In this document: positions 7,475-11,924 of the stretch, piece after piece
How positions within the stretch are numbered: position 1 is the first letter of the stretch
Layout: every line of letters starts with the position of its first letter
NCBI GenBank assembly: GCA_002425885.1
Contig: DINC01000165.1
Span: 1 to 11,924 of the forward strand
Source of the DNA: Spirochaetia bacterium UBA5550
GTDB taxonomy: Bacteria > Spirochaetota > UBA4802 > UBA5550
Direction: 5' to 3'
DNA: 11,924 nt
The notes under the pieces: generated by a model
What the model was told of the DNA's origin: nothing
What the model saw: only the letters and a program-made list of their open reading frames with translations
Databases searched by the model: none
Position numbers and translations under genes: made by a program

Positions 7475-10400
7475 TATTCCCCCTCCGCTTCATGTTCAAT
7501 CAACGGCCCGTAAACAGCCATTGATGCCCGGATAAATTCATCACCAGGTTCATAATTGCCGCCGAAAAGTTTATATACATACTCATCAGCAAGATCACTA
7601 AGACCACGGGAAGCTCTATAGAGCTTCATCGCCTCACGGAAAGCCTTATCCTCATCCTCTTCGATTATTGAAACCGCGTACTGGTATGAACTGTAAGGGA
7701 ATAGCGGAAGCGGCTGCGTCATACCCGATTCATAAATTTCCAGAAGAGATGCCAGTATCTCTCTGCAATTGTCCGGCACTCTATATCCGGCACTTTTATC
7801 AAGTGTAACAGATACTGTACTGAAATCTGGACCAACACTGCTGCCGCAGCATACTGCAAGATGATATACCCATGCACGTAGCCTGTCCTTGGCCCGCAGG
7901 GAACCTGTTCTGTAAAAACCCTGTTTCCCGCCATAAAGAGTATATGCACCTGTTATGCGGAAACCGTTTATTTCAACCCCGCACTCCATCCGGCTGATAC
8001 CGGTGAGCAGCGGGGCTACTTTTTCATACAGCCTGTCAGCTTTTTTCAGCGATTCGTTATAAAAAATTTCACCCGGTGTCCCGTGCGGAAGAATCCCTTC
8101 AGCTCTTATCTTTTTGTAAATATCATCACGGACAACACCCCCTGCGAGGTAACTGAATATTCTCTCGTCAGTATTATACAGCTCAAGGCTCCCGGGTTTA
8201 AAAGACTCCTCCTCTATATAATCATCAGTGTAAATTTGAAGGTTGACGCCGAGCCTCCGCTTTATTAGGTACCTGGCAGGATTAGAAAGAAATTCTGCAA
8301 GCATTTCTATGGATATATCTCTTTCATCAGCAGTAAGGGGGGGGAGTTTTTCCGCTAAAAAATCGTATTGACCGGCATCACGTTTTACATATGACTGCGC
8401 ACCTGACCTCATCCCTGCCGAATAACTGTAGTACCCGGACCCCTCTTTAAAATATACAGGATGATAGGGCTGTATCCTCTGTCTTCGAACAATTATATCT
8501 TTTATTTTCTTTTCACCTTCAACAGAAAAAGACTGCTCAATACATTCAATGAGCTCACTTACAACAATTGAGGGGTTCTGATCAGTATTGGTAGTAATAT
8601 TCTGCCCAGTGTAGCTTATATACAGCTTCTCTCTGGCGGAGATCACGGTTTCAAGAAACAGGAACCTGTCCTCATCTCTCACAGACCTGTCCCCCATCCT
8701 GGGCTTAATCATCATAAGGTCAAATCCTGAAGGGCGCGACTTTCTCGGGAAAGAATATTCGTTCATCCCTATGAGGCAGATAACCCTGCGGGGAATACTC
8801 CTCATGGGGAGCATTCCGCAGAAAGTAAGGCTCCCTGATATAAAATTCCTGCCGGCTGAAGCCGCAGAAAGATTCTGTTCTATGAACTCTCTGACAGGGA
8901 GAAGACCGGTTTCCCCGCTGAATCCCGATCTCTCTTCTGTCTCCTTAAGACGGGCTGCTGTTTTAATAATCAGCAGTATCTCATCCTGAGAATCGGGCCC
9001 TGATTCAAAAAACTGATCAGCAATATCATTGATAATCCCCCCCCATTCAGCAGGGCTGTGTTTTTCATTCAGCTTATAATATGTATCCCTCAGCAGTTTG
9101 AAGAAAGTGATAAACCTGCCGAGAACCTGAGAACTGTTCCCTTCAATAACAGGATAAGGAAGAATATCCTTAACTGTCTCATCTCCGCACATCATTACTG
9201 AACCAAGAAACATCCTTTCAAGCCCGAAGCTCCATGTGTTTTCATGAATCCCTGGGAGATCCCGCTCCTCCTTATAACCTGAATCTATCCCCCAGAAGAT
9301 CCCGGTCTCTCTTACCCACAACCCGATGCTGTCGAAATCATCACCGGTAAGTTCAAACTTTCTCAGCACCTCCGGGCACTGAAGTATACCCATAACTTCA
9401 GCAGAGGTGAACCGCCCCTCATTCAGGGAGAGTATCTTCATCATTGTATCAACCACCCTGCTGGTTTTGCCGGGTGTTCTGTCAGCAATCCTGTACGGAA
9501 TACGGGGCACACCATCCTCTCTCCTGTCGAAAACCCCCTGAATAATGCTGCTGAAACTCTCTATATCAGGGGCCATAACAAGCACATCACCCGGAGCAAT
9601 ACCGCTGCCGTTATCAAAAAGCGAGAGAAGATAATCATGAAGCACCTCCACCTCACGCATAACAGAGTGGCAGGAATTTATCACAATGGAGTCATCCTCT
9701 GATGCAGCCTTACTGTCAAGTTTGACAGCGGGAGATTCAATGCTTTTCCCTCTCTCTGTCATCGTAAGGATATCCCTCTGAAGAATAGCGAGAATTGAAT
9801 CACCTGCGGGTTCCTCAAATAAATGTTCATCCCCTGCATCGATATTCGACATGTAGAGAAACCGGAAAAAGTCCCTGCCGCTGCGTCCCATTGAAGAGAG
9901 GAGAGGATTCCCCCTTTCAATATGAAGGTCATCCTCAAACTGAGGAGTAACCGCCGAATTCTTCAGCACAAGAGAGGTAATCTCCTTCTCCCGCATAACA
10001 TCAAACCAGTACTCCCTGCATGGATTAAGCATATACAGATATATATCGCAGAACCTCGATGCCGCAATAAGCACATCAAGGTGATAGAGCGGCAGGTATG
10101 AAATACCGAAGAGTGATATTCTGCGCGGGAAATCATCGGGAGGTGTAATTCCGTCAGAAGCAATAAGTTCAAAGAGACGTTTATGGAACGCCGGAGGATG
10201 ACCGCTATTCATTCCTGATGTAAGCGCACGCCATAGATGAGGCTGCCACCCCTCCTCATGAAAAATCTCACCGCTGTCCCACCTGTTGATCATATCTGGC
10301 CTGAAGGTCATATACTGGTCAAAAAGATCAGTTATCCTTGAGGCCACCTGGTACTCCTTTATCCCCGCAGAGTCTCCGTTAAGATAGTCATGAAGCTCAC

Positions 10401-10728
10401 TATAAACAGGAACCCCCGTGCTATCCCTCAGCACCTTCATGGTCTTCCATGTCATGATATCTTTCTCGAAAAATCTCTCATCACCCATTCCCGGGAAGAA
10501 TGATTTCATGAGGATGCCGGTCATTCTATTAGGTAACACGTATTCAAAGTCAGCCCATATCCCTAATTTACCTGCAAGCTGAATTGAAAGCCACTGCATC
10601 ATCCCGAGACTCTGTAAAACAATGATCTCCTTTGTCATAGGGGGGAAAGGTTCATCCCTGAAAAAAGAGGCACACCTCTCCGCAAGCAGTTCAAGTCTGT
10701 TTCCTGAAACAAGGTATAATCCCGGCAT
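7474..10728 (-). CDS. recC: Exodeoxyribonuclease V gamma subunit RecC
   Basis: RecC is the scaffold and Chi-reading subunit of RecBCD: a helicase-like protein without working ATPase motifs plus an inactive nuclease-like C-terminal domain. With the start chosen here it has 1084 residues, slightly shorter than E. coli RecC. Recognisable blocks: the N-terminal SGNRLELLAE (8-17), LQSLGMMQWL (38-47), LFDQYMTFRPD (135-145), MLNPCREYW (233-241), NPLLSSMGRSGRDF (274-287), CHSVMREVEVLHDYLL (353-368) and IGMNEYSFPR followed by PSGFDLM and GDRSVRDEDRFLFLE (653-693). The frame also opens 18 codons earlier at a TTG (10782), but ATG 10728 has AGGGAG 6 bases upstream and gives the family's usual N-terminus. 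It is the first gene of the recC-recB-recD operon. No ptrA-like protease gene lies between recC and recB, unlike in E. coli. Two 8-base G/C runs occur within it. Confidence 0.97.
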   Translation of the reverse strand: MPGLYLVSGNRLELLAERCASFFRDEPFPPMTKEIIVLQSLGMMQWLSIQLAGKLGIWADFEYVLPNRMTGILMKSFFPGMGDERFFEKDIMTWKTMKVLRDSTGVPVYSELHDYLNGDSAGIKEYQVASRITDLFDQYMTFRPDMINRWDSGEIFHEEGWQPHLWRALTSGMNSGHPPAFHKRLFELIASDGITPPDDFPRRISLFGISYLPLYHLDVLIAASRFCDIYLYMLNPCREYWFDVMREKEITSLVLKNSAVTPQFEDDLHIERGNPLLSSMGRSGRDFFRFLYMSNIDAGDEHLFEEPAGDSILAILQRDILTMTERGKSIESPAVKLDSKAASEDDSIVINSCHSVMREVEVLHDYLLSLFDNGSGIAPGDVLVMAPDIESFSSIIQGVFDRREDGVPRIPYRIADRTPGKTSRVVDTMMKILSLNEGRFTSAEVMGILQCPEVLRKFELTGDDFDSIGLWVRETGIFWGIDSGYKEERDLPGIHENTWSFGLERMFLGSVMMCGDETVKDILPYPVIEGNSSQVLGRFITFFKLLRDTYYKLNEKHSPAEWGGIINDIADQFFESGPDSQDEILLIIKTAARLKETEERSGFSGETGLLPVREFIEQNLSAASAGRNFISGSLTFCGMLPMRSIPRRVICLIGMNEYSFPRKSRPSGFDLMMIKPRMGDRSVRDEDRFLFLETVISAREKLYISYTGQNITTNTDQNPSIVVSELIECIEQSFSVEGEKKIKDIIVRRQRIQPYHPVYFKEGSGYYSYSAGMRSGAQSYVKRDAGQYDFLAEKLPPLTADERDISIEMLAEFLSNPARYLIKRRLGVNLQIYTDDYIEEESFKPGSLELYNTDERIFSYLAGGVVRDDIYKKIRAEGILPHGTPGEIFYNESLKKADRLYEKVAPLLTGISRMECGVEINGFRITGAYTLYGGKQGFYRTGSLRAKDRLRAWVYHLAVCCGSSVGPDFSTVSVTLDKSAGYRVPDNCREILASLLEIYESGMTQPLPLFPYSSYQYAVSIIEEDEDKAFREAMKLYRASRGLSDLADEYVYKLFGGNYEPGDEFIRASMAVYGPLIEHEAEGE

Positions 10729-10734
10729 AATACT

Positions 10735-10740
10735 CTCCCT
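10735..10740 (-). promoter_or_regulatory. Ribosome-binding site that fixes the recC start
   Basis: On the minus strand this reads AGGGAG, 6 bases before the ATG at 10728. The in-frame TTG at 10782 has no comparable site, and the 18 residues it would add (including two adjacent cysteines) do not resemble RecC. This supports the shorter protein. Confidence 0.75.
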
Positions 10741-10761
10741 ATTAATTTTTAAAAAACAACA

Positions 10762-10790
10762 CTTATAGACAGCATATTTCAAGCAGAAAA
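10762..10790 (-). promoter_or_regulatory. Possible weak promoter for recCBD
   Basis: On the minus strand a TATAAG (10767 down to 10762) could be a -10 box. Seventeen bases upstream is TTTTCT, a poor -35. Transcription would start near 10755, about 27 bases before the recC ATG, a sensible leader length. RecBCD is normally made at low level, so a weak promoter fits, but nothing here is close to consensus. A second candidate, TATAAA at 10865 down to 10860, also lacks a -35. Confidence 0.25.
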
Positions 10791-10890
10791 CATAGCCCTG
10801 CGGGGTCTATGTGAGATAAAAATTTATTGAAAATTCAGGAGTACTGTTTTCACCTGTCTTTTATAGTAAATAGACCGGTGATTAGCACAG

Positions 10891-10976
10891 TGTCATTTCG
10901 AACGAATGAGATAAATTTCAATTTCAGCATAAGAAAAAACTGATTTCTCATTTATTGTTGTTTATACGAAACGGCA
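10891..10976. repeat. Decayed REP-like imperfect inverted repeat
   Basis: The left arm (10891-10920) contains TGTCATTTCGAACGAATGAG. The right arm (10941-10976) reads TGATTTCTCATT and then, after an AT-rich insert, CGAAACGGCA. The reverse complement of the left arm (ATCTCATTCGTTCGAAATGACA) aligns with the right arm with gaps. From memory, motifs like TCATTTCGAACGAA...GAGAAAT occur as interspersed intergenic repeats in several Gram-negative genomes. The arms are diverged, so this is probably a degenerate copy; no transposase is present. Confidence 0.4.
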
Positions 10977-10978
10977 AA

Positions 10979-11009
10979 TTGACCTAATTCAATCGTGAAG
11001 TGCTATAGT
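10979..11009 (+). promoter_or_regulatory. Candidate sigma-70-type promoter for the hydrolase-like gene
   Basis: TTGACC (10979-10984) matches five of six -35 positions. TATAGT (11004-11009), preceded by TGC, is an extended -10. The spacer is 19 bases, longer than the ideal 17, which the extended -10 could compensate for. Transcription would start near 11016, leaving a short leader with AGGA at 11025-11028, 6 bases before the ATG. Confidence 0.5.
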
Positions 11010-11034
11010 TCAAATCCAACATACAGGACTATAT

Positions 11035-11790
11035 ATGCTACCTTTTAAAAGCAAGGAAAACAGACTTAACTACAACCACATCGCTGCTGAAAACAGTCAA
11101 AATAATCTGCTTCTTATACATGATAACGGCCAGTCTTCTAAAATATTTGATTCTGAGCTGCGGTTCTACTCAAGCTATTTCAACACAGTGACTATTGATC
11201 TGACCGGTCACGGAAAATCCCCGAAAGGGAACGACATATATAATAACTTCTGGGTAATGAATGCTGCTGCTGCAATCGCGGTATGCGAAAAACTCAAGAT
11301 GAAAAAAGTATCTGTTATAGGGATAGGTGGCGGAGGAGTAGTAGCTCTGAATATGGCTCTCCTTAATCCCGGGTTTGTAAAGGGCATACTTGCTGATTCT
11401 CTCCCCGGCACAGACCCCGATGAAAATTACATTTCAAGCCTCATTGAATACAGAGAAAAAGTTTACGGCAATGAGATGAAACAGAAGTTCCAGAATATAA
11501 ACGGTTCAAAGTGGGAAAAGATCCTTACTGAGGATACCGAGATGCAGATAGATTTCGCTGAAAGAGGGGGGAAGTTCTATCACGGCGAGATCTCCACAAT
11601 ACCATGTCCTGTGCTTCTCACAGGGTGCCCCGGCTATGACCTTCTGCCGGATATCGAAGAGAGGATCAGGCATGCCGCAGACAATCTCAAAAAACCGCAG
11701 ATACATTTTTTCAGTTCAGGGAAGTATCCTCTCTTCTTAAACAGAAATGATGAGTTCAGGACAGTATCGCTGAATTTTCTGATGGATTGA
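11035..11790 (+). CDS. Alpha/beta-hydrolase-fold protein lacking key catalytic residues (probable pseudoenzyme)
   Basis: This 251-residue protein has a typical length and motif order for the fold: NLLLIHDNG (24-32, oxyanion-loop region), TIDLTGHGKSP (53-63), the nucleophile elbow VIGIGGGGVVALNMALLNP (94-112), CPVLLTGCPGYDLLPDIEERI (191-211) and a C-terminal FFSSGKYPLFLNRNDEF (225-241). The elbow should read G-x-S-x-G; here it is G96-I-G98-G-G100, so the nucleophile is glycine. The usual G-H near the C-terminus is G229-K230, so the histidine is also gone. Asp202 occupies the acid position, and the oxyanion-loop HG is HD (29-30). The frame is intact and otherwise well conserved, arguing for a retained non-hydrolytic role (binding or scaffold) over simple decay. 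No signal peptide is seen, so it is probably cytoplasmic. It appears to be a single-gene unit divergent from recC. The substrate or ligand is unknown. Confidence 0.82.
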   Translation: MLPFKSKENRLNYNHIAAENSQNNLLLIHDNGQSSKIFDSELRFYSSYFNTVTIDLTGHGKSPKGNDIYNNFWVMNAAAAIAVCEKLKMKKVSVIGIGGGGVVALNMALLNPGFVKGILADSLPGTDPDENYISSLIEYREKVYGNEMKQKFQNINGSKWEKILTEDTEMQIDFAERGGKFYHGEISTIPCPVLLTGCPGYDLLPDIEERIRHAADNLKKPQIHFFSSGKYPLFLNRNDEFRTVSLNFLMD

Positions 11791-11814
11791 TGCCTCACCC
11801 AGCGAGGGGTCGCC

Positions 11815-11863
11815 GGACACCACCCGGGCGCCGGAATACCATCCTGCCGCAGGACACCACCCG
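11815..11863 (+). repeat. Imperfect direct repeat around GGACACCACCCG
   Basis: GGACACCACCCG occurs at 11815-11826 and 11852-11863, 37 bases apart. The flanks are similar too (CGC before and G at the second position after, with one mismatch on each side). The core CACCACC recurs at 11818, 11855, 11898 and 11918. The copies lie in the GC-rich segment just after the hydrolase-like gene and look like one family of short intergenic repeats. Confidence 0.55.
11842..11854. repeat. Short perfect inverted repeat
   Basis: TCCTGC and GCAGGA flank a single C, giving a 13-base perfect inverted repeat. It abuts the second GGACACCACCCG copy. No T-run follows on either strand, so it does not look like an intrinsic terminator. 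Confidence 0.5.
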
Positions 11864-11867
11864 AGAA

Positions 11868-11887
11868 CAAGGGGTTGTAACCCCTTG
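11868..11887. repeat. 9-bp-arm perfect inverted repeat
   Basis: CAAGGGGTTGTAACCCCTTG consists of two perfect 9-base arms (11868-11876 and 11879-11887) around GT. As RNA the inner pairs would open, leaving a 6-7 bp stem. No T-run follows, so intrinsic termination is not supported, though it is the strongest hairpin after the hydrolase-like gene and could protect or end that transcript. Its right arm runs into the tandem repeat. Confidence 0.65.
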
Positions 11888-11924
11888 CCGTATACAGCAC
11901 CACCTTGCCGTATACAGCACCACC
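11883..11924 (+). repeat. 20-bp tandem repeat, at least two copies, cut by the window end
   Basis: CTTGCCGTATACAGCACCAC is present at 11884-11903 and identically at 11904-11923. The 20-base periodicity holds from 11883 to the last base, so more copies may lie beyond. Each unit contains the palindrome GTATAC. The units abut with no spacers, so this is not a CRISPR array. Confidence 0.8.

Larger units (their letters stand above)
2106..10728 (-). other. recC-recB-recD operon
   Basis: The three subunit genes are co-directional and overlapping: recC/recB share one base (TAATG at 7472-7476) and recB/recD share four (ATGA at 3947-3950). Both internal starts have a GGAGG exactly 7 bases upstream. 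This arrangement predicts one transcript and coupled translation, which suits a heterotrimer needing equal subunit amounts. No promoter or terminator is needed, or seen, inside. Transcription must begin in the 306-base gap upstream of 10728. No terminator is evident at the recD end, where the neighbouring gene converges and overlaps. Confidence 0.93.
10729..11034. other. Non-coding intergenic region between divergent recC and hydrolase-like gene
   Basis: This 306-base AT-rich stretch has no credible reading frame. Its contents, from the recC side: the recC ribosome site and a weak candidate promoter, a 7-base inverted pair GGTCTAT (10804-10810) and ATAGACC (10870-10876), a degenerate REP-like inverted repeat (10891-10976), and the promoter and ribosome site of the rightward gene (10979-11028). 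No tRNA, riboswitch or strong terminator was recognised. Confidence 0.6.

Noticed and set aside
2106..10728. The recCBD locus as an anti-phage or anti-RecBCD variant system
   Set aside because: All three subunits have normal length, order and complete motifs, with no extra domain or accessory gene inside the operon. It is standard RecBCD.
10729..10782. N-terminal extension of RecC from the TTG at 10782
   Set aside because: The added 18 residues are unlike RecC N-termini, and the ATG at 10728 has a well-spaced AGGGAG.
10804..10876. GGTCTAT / ATAGACC inverted pair in the intergenic gap
   Set aside because: Seven bases separated by 59 is easily due to chance, and the flanks do not extend the match.
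11793..11807. CCTC...GAGG hairpin after the hydrolase-like gene as a terminator
   Set aside because: It has only four pairs with a 7-base loop and no following T-run.
11634..11903. Minus-strand open frame of 89 codons across the repeat region and the end of the hydrolase-like gene
   Set aside because: It starts at GTG inside the tandem repeat, has no ribosome site, and half of it is antisense to a good gene. Its openness reflects GC-rich repeats.
11883..11924. Tandem 20-base units considered as the start of a CRISPR array
   Set aside because: The units abut with no unique spacers, are shorter than usual CRISPR repeats, and no cas gene is in view.

Overview
The window looks like an ordinary chromosomal stretch of a Gram-negative bacterium with mid-range GC content. 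The evidence is a complete RecC-RecB-RecD nuclease/helicase set, a probable exported HEAT-repeat protein with a Sec-type leader, and Shine-Dalgarno-led starts. I cannot place the lineage from sequence alone. A degenerate repeat in the recC upstream region resembles interspersed repeats I know from several Gram-negative groups (spirochaetes, deltaproteobacteria and Bacteroidetes among them), but that is weak evidence.

Layout, left to right. Positions 1-108 are the tail of an unidentified plus-strand gene. After an AT-rich 80-base gap comes a plus-strand pair: a TetR/AcrR-family regulator (189-803) and a HEAT-repeat protein with an N-terminal signal sequence (800-2116). The second gene starts at a TTG inside TTGA, so the pair is probably translationally coupled. 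The HEAT gene runs head-on into recD, and their 3' ends overlap by 11 bases with no room for a terminator. Positions 2106-10728 are a tightly packed minus-strand operon, recC-recB-recD. Its genes overlap by one base (TAATG) and four bases (ATGA), and GGAGG sites lie 7 bases before the recB and recD starts. A 306-base gap (10729-11034) separates recC from the divergent last gene. It holds a decayed REP-like inverted repeat and a good candidate promoter for the rightward gene.

The last gene (11035-11790) encodes an alpha/beta-hydrolase-fold protein whose nucleophile and catalytic-histidine positions are replaced, so it is probably a pseudoenzyme. The final 134 bases are GC-rich, non-coding and dense in short direct and inverted repeats, ending in a 20-bp tandem repeat cut by the window edge.

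Functionally, RecBCD is the major double-strand-break repair and foreign-DNA degradation machine, and all its helicase and nuclease motifs are intact here. The regulator/HEAT pair and the hydrolase-like protein have no evident link to it. I do not see a new defence or mobile system. The points most worth a second look are the catalytically stripped hydrolase, the regulator-coupled exported HEAT protein, the repeat-dense right edge, and three 8-base G/C homopolymers inside recB and recC.
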